DNA of 64,000 nt from Anastatus disparis (lineage: Eukaryota; Arthropoda; Insecta; Hymenoptera; Eupelmidae). The notes under the pieces were generated by a model. That model searched no databases. It saw only the letters and a program-made list of their open reading frames with translations, and was not told the DNA's origin. The translations under genes and the position numbers were made by a program. Shown one piece after another: positions 33,735-45,832 of this stretch. The DNA is taken from assembly GCA_017163975.1 (NCBI GenBank), contig JAFFSR010000004.1, positions 5,146,001 through 5,210,000 on the forward strand, written 5' to 3'. How positions within the stretch are numbered: position 1 is the stretch's first letter; every line of letters begins with the position of its first letter.

Positions 33735-33930
33735 TTTTGTTAATAATGTATCTTTGACACAGATTAAAATATTTTTATAAAAATGTTATAATAAGTATAT
33801 GTTTATAAAAATATATAAATTAATTTGAAAATGAGCACAAAGGAATAATAAATCTCAAATTCATTACATGTTACCCTAAAAAAGATTTTTATTTCAAATT
33901 TTGCATCAAATATACTCTTAGAATTACTTT
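33735..33930 (+). repeat. Direct repeat, right copy
   Basis: It matches 31583-31745 with scattered differences and an extra TTACCC-containing insert. Confidence 0.55.
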
Positions 33931-33973
33931 TTACTTTTCTAAAAAAAGCACTTGTATTTAAACCAAAGATTCA

Positions 33974-34070
33974 ATAGATAGATAGATGGATGGATGGATG
34001 GATGGATGGATGGATGGATGGATGGATGGATGGATGGATGGATGGATGGATGGATGGATAGATAGATGTC
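33974..34070. repeat. (GGAT)n microsatellite
   Basis: About 20 uninterrupted GGAT units are bordered by GATA variants at both sides. It translates in one minus frame as a serine-isoleucine-histidine-proline run, which is an artefact, not a gene. Confidence 0.95.
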
Positions 34071-34497
34071 TATTTTGTAACAGTTTATAAAAAATGTGTA
34101 ATACAAAAAATAATATATAATACATAATAAAATACAAAAAAGATAATACTGTAACGTTACGTGTAAATATTGCACTCATAATATCACAGTCGATTTCCTA
34201 AAACTAATAATACTACATAAGTAAGTCACTTTTCAGAGTGATATGACAGATCATTACAATAATAAAATACACACATAAACATTAATAAAAATAAAAATAA
34301 ACAAATCTGTCGATTTAATATCTATCAGTCAAAACAATAAAAATTAAAATAAAATAAAATAAAAATCAAACGAGTCAAATCAAAAAGTAACACATTCACT
34401 CTCAACCATGCGCTCATCAACCATACTATAAATACAAGCACACTTTAAAGCTATATACGGGACTACACATAATAAATTAACATAAAGAGAGTATATA

Positions 34498-35000
34498 TTA
34501 TTCAAGGTCAAGCAAGCACCCCCTCACTGCCGTCTTAAACCTGCTGAGAGATGGAAGATACTTAATTTCAGCAGGTAGGGAATTCCAAAAATGCACACCT
34601 TGAACTTGGAAGGGATTCCTTCTAGTCTCAGTGCGCATGAAGGGCACTGCTAGATCCTTTGCCTCTCCCCTAGTAGCCACCCTGGGTATACATTTAATGA
34701 AGAGACTCACTAGATGCTCCGGACTATTCATGCGCATGATTTTGTACATAAGTACAGCCAAAAAATACTGTTTCCTCGAATCAATGCGCAGCCATAAGGA
34801 GAGACATGATCACCCATCCTCAAACCCATTACATATCTCACACATGAATTTTTTAATCTCTGTATTCGTCTTCTCAACCCCTGAGAAGCATCGAACAAAA
34901 TCACTGAACAATAATCAAGATGTGGGAACAGCAGGGCGGTTGCGAGCTGTTTACGCAGAGTCTCCGTGGTGTACTGACGGAAAAACCGCAGGGCATATAA
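34498..35000 (-). pseudogene. 3' end of a non-LTR retrotransposon reverse transcriptase
   Basis: The minus strand encodes LRKQLATALLFPHLDYCSVI, then RIQRLKNSCVRYVMGLRMGD. After a frame change near 34795 it continues with WLRIDSRKQYFLAVLMYKIM and VQGVHFWNSLPAEIKYLPSL. This is the C-terminal tail of LINE reverse transcriptases, where ...WNSLP..I....S...FK is diagnostic. It ends at TAA near 34498. The 5' part is missing at about 35000, typical of 5'-truncated LINE copies. The frameshift and a short deletion make it dead. Confidence 0.85.
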
Positions 35001-35505
35001 ACAACAATAGCCCTCTTAACTTAACATTGGTCTCTTTTTTTTTATTAATTTCAATCATTTTGCAAATTATGATAAACAATACTTTATAAAAAATGAAATT
35101 AAAAATAATAAATAATATAATCTAACCTTGTTCATAATAAATATATATTCTTTTATTTATTTTTTTTTTTACAACATAATCTGTCACGTCAACATTTTTG
35201 CAAAATTAAATAACTTTCTAATCAGTCCACATTTTGTGCTTAAGGATATTTTTTTCATAAAAAAAGGAGAAAAATTAGCCCTTATAAAGAAAATTTAACC
35301 TGGGTAAAAATTCGTCTTTTTCTAATTATATTATGCAGCCAATCTGATTAATTGAAAAATATGTACTTTGTAACTTGAAAAAATGATTGTATTTTTTAGA
35401 TGTTATTTCCAACAAAAAGTATTATATCGAGTTCACACAAAAAGTCGATACTTTTCGAGAAAAGAATTAATTAAATAGTATATTACGCCACTAGGGGCGA
35501 AAACA
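35001..35505. other. Intergenic, AT-rich
   Basis: No gene was seen. A tract at 35035-35120 weakly resembles 31840-31900. Confidence 0.35.
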
Positions 35506-35507
35506 CT

Positions 35508-36207
35508 AAATATTGAACATTAAACCATATTTAATAGTTTTCGAGTAAAAAATTCATTATGAAATTCATTATGAAATTTATTTAACAAAAAATTTTTTAA
35601 AAATTAAAATATTTCATAAATTTTAATTCTGAACTCCTTTGACCGAGATTCCTAAAAATTTTTTTTGTATATTTTGGGTACCAAATAAAACAGATTCCTA
35701 GATTTTCAACGATTTTTATTTTTTTTTAACTAATGATAATAATTATTTAAAATTTAAGTTATTAGTTTTAAAATTTTAGGTCTTTTTACATTGTATTTTT
35801 ACTTATACTAAAATTTACATTAACAAATAACTATTTTTGTCTTTTTAATGAATATCACTTTTATTGTTTTATATGAAAAAATTATAATCTAGCAATATTG
35901 CAATATAATTGATTACTTCATATCAATTTGTTGAAATGCAAAAGTTAATGTCGTAACGATGCTAAATGAAATACATCAAACTTTTCAGCATTTCAATCGT
36001 CTTGTAAATTGAAGCAATTTTTATTATCTGTAAAATTATTTTATTTACACTTTTAATGGCAATTATACTTTGTCAATATTTCGTATAATACATGTATATT
36101 TAAATATTGATTTAAATGAGAACTCAATATTGAATTCTATATTAATTTTCCAATACGGAGAATTTCTTTTTAATAATATCTGTACTTTACCGTTCAACGA
36201 GTTCGTA
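35508..36207. repeat. R unit, copy upstream of IR copy 2
   Basis: It matches 40505-41168 over about 700 bp with small indels, ending at GAGTTCGTAATTT. Beyond that point this copy runs into the right half of the foldback of 22.7-23.4 kb. A 130-codon ORF (36070-36462) spans the junction and is therefore chimeric, not a gene. Confidence 0.8.
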
Positions 36208-36550
36208 ATTTTGCGATCTCCTACCCAAATTTCGGAGGTGCAGGTATATAAGATTATTATATTCTGCGTTTATTTACAGAAGCTCTTCGATCTGCGGAGA
36301 GTTGATGCTTATGAAGTTTTTGGACCTTCCTTTAGAAAGAACATAATTATCAAGTTATTAACTTGTGGAATTATTGAAAATAAAATAAATCAAAAACTTT
36401 CACCGATTTTTTTAAGAAATTTAATTTATTATTATAATATACGTCATTTTGCAGGACTTTAGCGTAAAATGCCTGCAGGATGTCCTGCAGGATATCCTAT
36501 AGTATGTCCTACAGGATATCCTACAAGATTTTTTCATAAGGAGCAGCATA
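36208..36550. mobile_element. Right half of the 12-bp-repeat foldback
   Basis: It is identical, except for rare changes, to 23067-23410 including the five CCTGCAGGATGT-type units. The left half is missing and replaced by the R unit, with TAATTT shared at the joint. Confidence 0.85.
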
Positions 36551-36930
36551 ACTTTGGAGTATAATTGTCATTCAAAGGTAAAAAAACATGTATATTACAC
36601 GTTCCAGCATTAATCCAATGTATAATAATCATTCAAAAACATAAAATTTTCATTATTTTAGAATTTACTGAAGAGTGCAACTTACATATTTCTAACATGA
36701 CATCAATTCATCATTGTCATTAAAAAAACGGAAAAAATCTTTGTTTTACAATCTACAATAGCATGAGTTACATGTTTCTATATGAAACATTTATAAGGCA
36801 TGCTAAGCAATTATACCAACGTCCAATTGTTATATTTCAATTTCAAATGTGAAAAGATCTTATTCGGAAATATTATATTAAAAATTTTAAAGTAAATATA
36901 CCAATTTAATAAGTCATACGAAGATAAAAA

Positions 36931-38844
36931 ATGAATTTAATGTCTGTTTTTAAGTTATTATTCGTGTTTATTATATTTTCTCAAGTCTTTTGTTTTAGTA
37001 AAACTACTTGGATCGATAAAATAGTACAAATTTCAAAAAACGATATGGAATTAGAGAAAGCGACAATCATGACCTCGAAAACAAATCCGTTTCCATCTGT
37101 TAGTAAATCAATAATTCAAAAAATTATAAATCAATTTCCATCTTACATTATCGACCCGAAAGAAATGGTAGAAAAATTGTCTGAAAAAAAGGGAAATTCT
37201 CAATACATTGAGCAAATGATAGTGTTAAAACGGAAACGCAAGACATTAAATATTATGATTATTGATGGTTCTAATCCTCGTACAGCAATGAGAGAATTAA
37301 ACCTGTGTTTTCTGTTAATAGTGAAACTTTCAGCGCCTCCATCAGTCACAGGACCAAGACCTCATTGTTTAATATTTTACATAAGTAGAAATAATATTAA
37401 TAAACGTAATAACAACTTCATACGTACCTTCAGGGCTTTATGGACACGTCATTTTTTATTTATTCACATTATAGAAATCAATATTCAAACGTTGTTAACT
37501 AAATTTGGAATTACAAGCTCTATAAAAAATGAGAGTATTTTATTACACAGATACAACCCATTTAACGATAAATATGAATTAAACTCTATTTTTGATCATC
37601 CTATTCTGTTTGAAGATAAATTGAGAAATATGTATGGATATACTTTGAATGTAATGTATATTGCTATTCTACCGGCGGTTGTGGCATTGAATGATACATT
37701 AGAACTGCCATGGTCTAAATTGTTTGGCCAAGAAGTTACATCAATGAATACTCTTTCTAAAATATTTAATTTTTCTATCAAAAGTATTAAACGTAAAGAA
37801 TCACATGGGTTTGTAGGTCGATTAGATAAAAATATTGATCTTTCTGTAAATGAATATTCAGTAACAAAACCAATTATGTTTACTATTTTAAATACATGCC
37901 GTGCCCAAGATTTGATTAATATTGTGGCTATAATTAAACAATACGGATATTATGAAAATCCAATACCATGGAATTTTATAATGGTTGTTGGTGCAATAGC
38001 AAGCGTCTCTGCTATTATGTATTTTTTAATATGCATATTTGGTATGAAAACACCATTTTTTACTACTTTGAATTTGACAATGTTATTTTTTGGAATATCG
38101 ACAAATTATGTACCCCAAAACAGAATTGAGAGAATGATATTTCTTTGTCTTATATGTATTTCTGTAATATTTTCATCAAATTTGCTTGATTACATATTTG
38201 ATGTAAGTTTAAATCAACTCAAGTTTAAAAATATCGATACCATATCTGATATAGCAGCTCTAGGTATTAATTTTACAACAGATGAATCAACGAAACATCT
38301 TTTAGATCTTTTTGGTTCTTTCAAAATCATTGAAAATATAACAACTGTAATTGCAACTACAGAAAATGACTGCTATTGGAGATTAGTATCCGGTGAACTT
38401 AATTTGTGCTTGACTAATCTCATAAGCGCATATAGAACTACGCTGACAAAATCGGAGCTTCAAAGTGATTGGATCTACAGCATAACCAAAACAAAGCTTT
38501 TCGACGCTTTAAAATGCCAGGAGTTCTCACAATATTCTCCATATGTTGAGAAATTCGGAAAATTGAGGAACATATTTTACGAGTCTGGTATAACACAATA
38601 TTGGTATGATGATGCTCACAGAAAAACATTTTTAAAATCAGAATTCTACCCAAAGCGACCCCTGACGTATAAAAACTCACGAAAATTAACTACTGGAGTA
38701 CCACTTGTTATTAATAATCAAGAAGCATTAGAAGTAATATTAATTTATTTTATTGCATTGGGATTTCTAACGTCAATAATAATATTTATTTTTGAAATAT
38801 CATCGAAAAAATTGAAGAATGTAATATTTAAAATGACATTTTAA
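36931..38844 (+). CDS. Divergent ionotropic receptor (IR), intact copy 2
   Basis: A single-exon gene of 637 codons, a member of the insect chemosensory ionotropic receptors related to glutamate receptors. Residues 1-22 form a signal peptide (MSVFKLLFVFIIFSQVFCF). An N-terminal extracellular part is followed by the S1 ligand-binding half (about 195-330, with RYNPFNDKYE). Membrane helix M1 is at about 343-371 (WNFIMVVGAIASVSAIMYF), a pore and M2 region at about 373-395, and M3 at about 401-425 (FLCLICISVIFSSNLLDYIF). S2 covers about 426-590, and M4 is near 599-625 (VILIYFIALGFLTSIIIFIF). The cytoplasmic tail is short. Classical glutamate-contact residues are not obvious, as usual for divergent IRs. 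A role in taste or smell is inferred from the family. Its near-twin at 23792 is broken. Confidence 0.85.
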   Translation: MNLMSVFKLLFVFIIFSQVFCFSKTTWIDKIVQISKNDMELEKATIMTSKTNPFPSVSKSIIQKIINQFPSYIIDPKEMVEKLSEKKGNSQYIEQMIVLKRKRKTLNIMIIDGSNPRTAMRELNLCFLLIVKLSAPPSVTGPRPHCLIFYISRNNINKRNNNFIRTFRALWTRHFLFIHIIEINIQTLLTKFGITSSIKNESILLHRYNPFNDKYELNSIFDHPILFEDKLRNMYGYTLNVMYIAILPAVVALNDTLELPWSKLFGQEVTSMNTLSKIFNFSIKSIKRKESHGFVGRLDKNIDLSVNEYSVTKPIMFTILNTCRAQDLINIVAIIKQYGYYENPIPWNFIMVVGAIASVSAIMYFLICIFGMKTPFFTTLNLTMLFFGISTNYVPQNRIERMIFLCLICISVIFSSNLLDYIFDVSLNQLKFKNIDTISDIAALGINFTTDESTKHLLDLFGSFKIIENITTVIATTENDCYWRLVSGELNLCLTNLISAYRTTLTKSELQSDWIYSITKTKLFDALKCQEFSQYSPYVEKFGKLRNIFYESGITQYWYDDAHRKTFLKSEFYPKRPLTYKNSRKLTTGVPLVINNQEALEVILIYFIALGFLTSIIIFIFEISSKKLKNVIFKMTF

Positions 38845-39513
38845 ATGTATTTGACAGTTGCTTGATCTATTTAAAATATACCTCAATAATAAAGTTAACA
38901 TTCTTTCTTGTGTTGTGAAATTCGCTGGAATATAAACTTAAGAATTTTTTATATTAAAATGATATTTTTTCGTGTTTTTTCATTGCTTGTTCATTTTTAC
39001 TTATTCTGCTTTTTATGATTACATAAAATTTTATTTAAAATTTATTAAAATAACTGAAAAATTTTGGCACAAGCTTGACACAAGCACCGTTACATACATA
39101 TATAAACTATTGGTATTTTTCACACAAACATTTCGTTTTGTTAGATGTGCATTATGCTATATGATGTTATTATAAAATAATTTTAAATATTTGTTAAATA
39201 AAAATAAAAATAAAATTGTTTTTCTTGTATGATATTCTTGAATTTTTTTCTGAACATCTTTAATGTGTTTTTTAAATACTGTTAAAATTGGAAAGTTGGA
39301 CTTTTATATTGTGATTTTATTATTTAAATATTAAATTCAACTAATATTTTGTGAACTTTATAAAAGCTCAAATACTGTACAGAATAAAATTTAGTTTCTC
39401 ATATGATTAAGGTAAAATGCTCTTTGTTACTTTTGACTCTTTTATAAATGGAGTAAATGAGAAAGATATATTTCAATTCCCTTTAATATCGTTATGTTTA
39501 AAATACTTTATAA
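38845..39513. repeat. 3' flank of IR duplication, copy 2
   Basis: It aligns with 25727-26458 minus about 85 bp. Homology ends at AAAATACTTTATA. Confidence 0.7.
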
Positions 39514-40237
39514 CACTGCATGACTTAAATAAGCTCTTAAATCTTGCTTAGAATTCTCCTGCATATACTAAATAAGAAAGCTTTTAATTTATTGCATAAA
39601 TCCGTCGGTTAATAAGATTAAGCATTTTCAATTTTAAATTGATTTTAATGATAATAGTACATTATTAACCTGGGGTGGAAAGGCTGGATTTATGTAACGA
39701 GTTTCGTAAAACAGCCTTTACACCAGAGGTAAATAATGATTTTTATCGTATGAGAGCCGAAAATGAGAAAAGAAGTTGCGATTTTGAGGTTAGAATGCGA
39801 AAAAATATATTTGTATTTCTTGTCAGAGCTTTTATACATATTTTTTAAATATTGCGTTATACGTATACTAAAAAACAGAAAAGTAGAATGTCGCGAATTT
39901 CGCGTACAATTAAATTTATAAGACTTATTGAAATCATTGTATTCCCTTTTATATTTATTTTTCATGTATTATGGTTTACAAGCATTACGTGACAAAAAAA
40001 GATCGTCTGTGAAATCGTATTTATAAGACCTTTTTTGAAATTAATAAAGGTCAACACTTAATTGAAGTATATATTTAGATATATTTTAAAATTTTTATTT
40101 ATTATTAAATCTTATATCTGATTAAGTAAAGTATATAGTTACAAAAATTTTATAAAATTAAACAAATAATGTTGAAAAATTCACTTTAAAAAATGTAGAT
40201 AGATATTAACATTTTGTTTTATCTTATATAGCATCGA
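39514..40237. other. Intergenic, with a small hairpin at 39673-39726
   Basis: No gene supported. GGTGGAAAGGCTG and CAGCCTTTACACC form an imperfect stem around ACGAGTTTCGT. Confidence 0.35.
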
Positions 40238-40500
40238 AGTATAATTATCGTTCAATGGTATAAAGAAATGTTTTATATTATACTTTCCAGCATGAGGTCA
40301 ATGTATATAGTCATACAAGAACATTAAATTTTCAATATTTTACAATTTACTGAGCAGCACAAGTTACACATTTCCAACATGACATCGATACATCACTGTC
40401 ATTTGAAAAAAAGACGGGAATAATCTTGATTTTACAATTTTGAATACAGTATGAGTTACACGTTCCTGTATAAGATATTTATAAAAAATATGTAATCATG
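40238..40500 (+). repeat. Third, diverged copy of the IR upstream region
   Basis: It follows the order of landmarks at 23415-23660: AGTATAATT, TTCCAGCAT, CAATTTACTGA, CATGACATC and GAGTTACA. More substitutions are seen than between copies 1 and 2. No receptor coding sequence follows; the R unit begins instead at 40505. Confidence 0.65.
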
Positions 40501-40504
40501 ATTT

Positions 40505-41168
40505 TACTAAATATTGAACATTGAACCATATTTTATAGTTTTCGAGTAAAAATTCATTATGAAATTTATTTAACAAAAAATTTTAAAAAAATCAAAATCT
40601 TCCATAAACTTTAATTCTGAACTCCTTTGACCGAGGTCTCTAAAAATTTTTTTGTATATTTCGGGTACCAAACAAAATAAATTCCCAGACTTTCAACGAT
40701 TTTTATTTTTTTTAATTAATAATAATAATTATTTTAAATTTTAGGTCTTTTTACATTTTTCTGTCACTTGTACTAAAATTAATCTCAACAAATAACTATT
40801 TTTGTCCTTTTAATGAATATCACTTTTATTGTTTTATATGAAAAAAGTATAATCTTGCAATATTGCAATATAATTGATTACTTCATATCAATTTGTTGAT
40901 ATGCAAAAGTTAATGTCGTAACGATGCTAAATGAAATACATCAAACGCTTCAGAATTTCAATCGTCTTCTAAATTGAAGCAATTTTTATTATCTGTTAAA
41001 TTATTTTGTCTACACTTTTAATAGCAATTGTATTTTGTCAATATTTCATAAAATATATATTTAAATATTGATTTAAATGAGAACTCGATATTGAGTTCTA
41101 TATTAGTTTTCCAATACGGAGAATTTCTTTTTAATAATATCTGTACTTTACCATTAAACGAGTTCGTA
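40505..41168. repeat. R unit, second copy
   Basis: It is homologous to 35508-36207. After GAGTTCGTAATTT it continues into ATAGATTCATAGAACCC, presumably the unrearranged flank. An ORF at 41091 begins in the unit and has no known resemblance. Confidence 0.75.
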
Positions 41169-44100
41169 ATTTATAGATTCATAGAACCCGCAAAAACCAA
41201 AAGAGACATTAAAAAAAAATTCCATGTTATATGCGTACTAATAATTTATAAGCCATTCTTCAACTTTTATATACTTTTCCCTTTATTGACATTAAAAGAT
41301 TATTTTCTTATGAATTTTAATCATTGAATTGTACACCATTCTATAAAGAAATAATGAAGTTTGCATAACTGAAATTGTGTAAGGTGTACACATATCGTTG
41401 AAAAGAAAACTTTTGTTTATTCTAGAATTCGATAAATAAAAACACATCCACGTGAACTTTCGTATAAGATTGACAATCCCTATTATCTATTTATAAAATA
41501 TTTTAATATTTTCCAGATAAGTAAAGTATTTAATGTCTGCTTTAGCAATATTTAATATTGATAAAAAATTTTGTATACAAGCGAATTAGTTGATAACAAC
41601 CTTTATTTATAATTTTCAATTTGAATAATTATATAAAGACTTGAATGAAATTTTAAAAAGTTGTTGTTGAAATTTACACAATTGCAAAGTACTAAGGAAT
41701 ATTTTTGCTAACAGACAATATAATGTTTTGTAGCGTGCAAGAAAAAAAGATTAGGTTTCATATCAGTATAATTTTAATTGGAAATATTTTTTTTCTCATT
41801 TGAATAATAATATTTTTAAGGAAGATTGATAAGTTTTAAAAAAAAAATCTTTCTTTTTCTTTTTATCTTATAAGTTAGCCCTTAAGCTTCCATGACGAAA
41901 ATTTGTATACGAAGTTAGCATGGTAGTTAAAAGGATTAAAAAATATTAAATTTAATTTTATGTTTATAATTTTCTTTCTAATATTTGAATTTATACAAGA
42001 AAATCCAATTACGAAAAGGTTTTAAACATTTACTGATAAGTTTTTTAACATATCACATTAGATTACATAACATTTAAAGATATTTGGTCTATTGTTTAAA
42101 AATATTACGTAATTAGAGAATTTATGTTAAAGTATTGTCGTTTTTAATATTCACGTAAATTGTTGTTAATTTACAGGTGTAGCGTATAATTTTTTTGATA
42201 TTCATATTATTTTTTAAAAAAGTTAATTTAACTTCTTTTCAAATAAAACTTTAAATCAAAATTACAAATAATTTTTCCTATTGAAAATCTATCAACTTTT
42301 TATGTAGTAAAACAAAGAATTGAGAAATAAATTTTAACTTTGAAAACTTAATCATAAAATATTTGTTTTCCTAAGTGGTAACGTAAATTAAAGTTTGATA
42401 TTGTCAGCCCCATCTTTGGAACTTTTTTATAAAATCATAATAGATACCAGTGTGGTATTAGCGCCTACGCCAACAGCGTTATGACGTACAGCGTTGGCGT
42501 CTGAGGGAGGCAACAGTTCCAGAAGGGAAAATTTTCTTAAAATATTTTTTTTTTTTAAATTGAATTTTTAATATTTAAAAAACATATATTTATTTAAGTA
42601 AATTTATTAATTTGTTGGTGAATATAAAATGAAATGGTGTTAATTATGGTATAAAATCATTTCGGTAAAGTGCAAAATTATTTGGTTTAGTTACTTATGT
42701 ATTAATTTTGAATGAAAATTAAATATCTACCTCGATAAAAACCTAGTCCCAAGATATCATTAATTAAGGTTTTTTCTTTAATTTTTTATAAATAGTATTT
42801 TGGTTAATTTTCTTGTTCTGAGCTCACTTAGGATTAATTTTAAAAAATTTTCATTAAACTTTTTAATATTAAACCTAAATCATAAACTTGAGAATGAAAA
42901 TATTGCTGAACTATTTTAAGATCAAAAGAATGCCCTCAATCAGTCATTATATATTAAAAATTTTTAAATATTTAACTAGCGCAACTCAGATTGTATTTTA
43001 TTTTGCGAAAGTAACTTTTTGCACTGTTACACACGATGTATATCTTACTTTAGCGATTGGATTTTTAACCAGTTTCAACTGGTTAAATTTTTATCATGAT
43101 ATTCAAAATAAAAAATAAAATTAAGTATTGATATATCTTGATTATTATTTTTGAAAAAATGTTCCAGCCAATCCAAATAAGTCATAAGAAGGACTACAAC
43201 GTAACAGTTCACACACTTACTCAGAGTACGTTTCCAGCAAGGTAACATCTGGAAAGTCCACTCGCAGTCTACCCTTTTTCCCTGTAGAATTCTCTGAAGA
43301 AATCCAAGTCATTGGGAAAAAGTCTTTTCCGGAAATGCTTCAATCACCCCAACTATATTATTATATCCCATCGTTTACCAAACATTTCCATCAATACGAT
43401 CTCGCCAGGGAAGTACATTTTTAATAAATTATGAATCATGTATACTAGTTCCAGAAAATATCTTTATGTGTGCGTGCATGCACGTGTGCACGTGTGTATG
43501 CCATTATATATTAAAAATAGATTAACCGTCGAACGAGTTTTCATTTTATATTGATTTAACGATAATTAATAATACATTTGTAGTGCACTATAATTATAAC
43601 TCATAAGATTATTATATTCGTTTAATTTGTTAGAAACGGTGAAGATTGATAAACAATTAAATATAAGCAATAAATTTCAAATTTTGTTTTTCATACTTGA
43701 GGTTTTAAATTTCCTTACATATTTCGTTACTGTATCCATTAGATGTGCATTTTATTTCTCATGAATGCGTTCAATCATATTCATATGTTATCCTTCGTAA
43801 AATCCTTGATTATTGTTTCATTGGTTATATTGTACTAATTTTGTATTCATAAGAAAATATTTTTGATTCGCCTATTGTTTAAATTACCATTTACATTATA
43901 AATTTCATGATTTACCTATTATTTTCTTATCAAGTCTTACAATTTGCTACTTAAAAATAACATAAGCAATATAAACTTTATGTATAAAGTAAAACGTTCT
44001 TACTTCGCATACTTCAATATGACACTTCATAATAGCACTTCGCCCAAAAATCTGTACGCTCAATTTACTTTCTTATTTCAAAACAAAAATCACTGATAAA

Positions 44101-44395
44101 GTAAGTGAAAGTTCAAAAGAAAAACGCTCGTTCAATAAATCCATATAATACATAAATTATATTCCTTCAAGTATTTTAAAGATTTAAAAAGAAAAATTCA
44201 AAATATTTTCAGATATACAATTTTTCAACGAAATTTACGCAAACATTTGACAGAATAATAAAAATGATAAAAGTATGACGTCACAATGAGATTATTTTTT
44301 TTTCGTGCATAATAGTAAGTTCATAAATGAAAAGCATGAGGAGGCGCCGATAATTTTTGTGCATTCAACTGCAGAGACTGCGCTAGATAAGACAA
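41169..44395. other. Gene-poor AT-rich stretch
   Basis: No gene supported. It contains a small GC-rich palindrome at 42471-42504 (ACGCCAACAGCG against CAGCGTTGGCGT) and alternating purine-pyrimidine sequence at 43470-43500 (GTGCGTGCATGCACGTGTGC). A CRE palindrome TGACGTCA lies at 44277-44284. A 76-codon frame at 42888 lacks an initial ATG and recognisable domain. Confidence 0.4.
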
Positions 44396-44397
44396 CG

Positions 44398-44440
<43 letters not shown>
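44398..44440. repeat. (TA)n microsatellite
   Basis: About 20 uninterrupted TA units. Confidence 0.95.
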
Positions 44441-44441
<1 letters not shown>

Positions 44442-45400
44442 TGTTAACCTTTAAATTATGATTAGGAAGAGAGTTCATGAATCTTGGGATTATAATGCGA
44501 GCTCTTGCAATATAATTTGTCAAATGGAATGCATCGGTCGGCCTTGAAACTTATTATTAATAGTATTGTTAAAAATAGTTTGTTTTTTTTTAAATTTTTA
44601 ATTACTTCCTAAGTTATTTTCCTTATTTATTTAACACTGTTACCATAACTGCGGCGCATAAAATCAAATATTATTATAAAATTTAATTATATCTTTTGTG
44701 TAACAATGTCTCAAGTTCGTTTAAATTTCCAATTGTTTTATTTTTTTTGCCTCTGATGTACTTTTAATTTTCTGATCGTAAATTAAAATTTATGCAAATT
44801 ATTTAAATAAATTATGAATGATTATATAAACGAAATTATTAAAGTTTTTAAATTTAATAAGTCAATAGTTAAATATGGTAAAAATTTTCATCACAATTAT
44901 AATTAGTACAGTGTCAATACAAACACTAAATTCTTTATTTTATTCCTTATCAGTCAGCACGTGTACGCAATTTCTTAATTAAATAATATTATTTTTTTTC
45001 ATTTATTTTTATTGCATCACAATTTTCGCAATCGTGCTCAAAATTTATTTAAAAAAAAAGAAGAGATCACGAAAGCAGATTAATTTTCAGCTCACTAAAG
45101 CTTTAATTAATCCATCGTCGCTCTTTTAAATAGTCGTTCCTAATAAAAATAAAAACGGAAAAAAATCTTAACAAACATTCAAACATTGGTCATTCATCGT
45201 ACGCATGAACTTTATTAATTGTGTCATACTTTGCAAGCTCTTTTACGTATCTCCTCGTCTTTCTCTCTCTCTCTTTTCATTAATCCCATAAAATCCGCGT
45301 TATACACTTAACTTCTCAACGTAAATGTATATACATAGCAAGTATATAGCGACAAATTACGATGAGATTATCACTTGAACGACACGAAAAAAAAGAGTAT

Positions 45401-45510
45401 GGTAAAAAGGAGGGAAAGAGAGAGAGAGAGACGAAGAGGAGGAGGAGAAGTAGGGGGAGAGGGCTAGGAAAGAGGGGTCTTTTTCAACTGCCCCCCCTCT
45501 CTTTTTCTCT
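45401..45510. promoter_or_regulatory. GAGA-rich tract upstream of the phosphatase gene
   Basis: AGGGAAAGAGAGAGAGAGAG (45411) runs into a purine-rich stretch. It is followed by CCCCCCCTCTCTTTTTCTC (45492), and CTCTCTCTCTCTC recurs at 45601. GAGA repeats bind GAF/Trl-type factors in insects; here this is inference. Purine runs could equally be simple-sequence noise. Confidence 0.35.
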
Positions 45511-45674
45511 TTAACTTCTTTGGTAACAGTAGCACGCGCTTTACTACTCCTGCAATACACACCATCCGCTTTAGGTTTATATGTATGTATACATACTTTG
45601 CTCTCTCTCTCTCTTTTTTAACGTTTACTTTATGCATATATGTATACATATATATACACCTCAGTAGCTTCGGT

Positions 45675-45832
45675 TATAAAAGCTATATAAAGTCCCGAAC
45701 TTCCTCGTACCTTTGTATCAGTCGGCCGGCGACACGCGTTAACTTTAAAAAAGAATAAAGATACCGATCATAAATATATTTTTTTTAAATTTCCAAAATT
45801 TTCCTTCCAATTTCGTCGAGTGAAATCTACAG
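45675..45832 (+). promoter_or_regulatory. Candidate distal promoter and 5' exon of ALP
   Basis: TATAAAAG (45675) and TATATAAAG (45684) lie 45 and 36 bp before the A of an initiator TCAGTC (45718-45723). A donor CTACAG|GTAAAA at 45832-45833 would close a 113-base untranslated exon. A second candidate follows: TATATTTA near 45947 and TCAGTCAG near 45976, with a donor CAAAG|GTTAGT near 46149. Either could splice to the acceptor at 48430. Confidence 0.4.

Noticed and set aside
33939..34179. Serine-isoleucine-histidine-proline repeat protein
   Set aside because: It is only the translation of the GGAT microsatellite.
36070..36462. 130-codon ORF upstream of IR copy 2
   Set aside because: It crosses the R-unit/foldback junction, so it is a chimera of two repeats created by rearrangement.
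42888..43118. Possible IR C-terminal fragment (AIGFLTSF similar to ALGFLTSI)
   Set aside because: The resemblance covers only eight residues in AT-rich DNA, no upstream receptor frame exists, and the frame begins with TTG.
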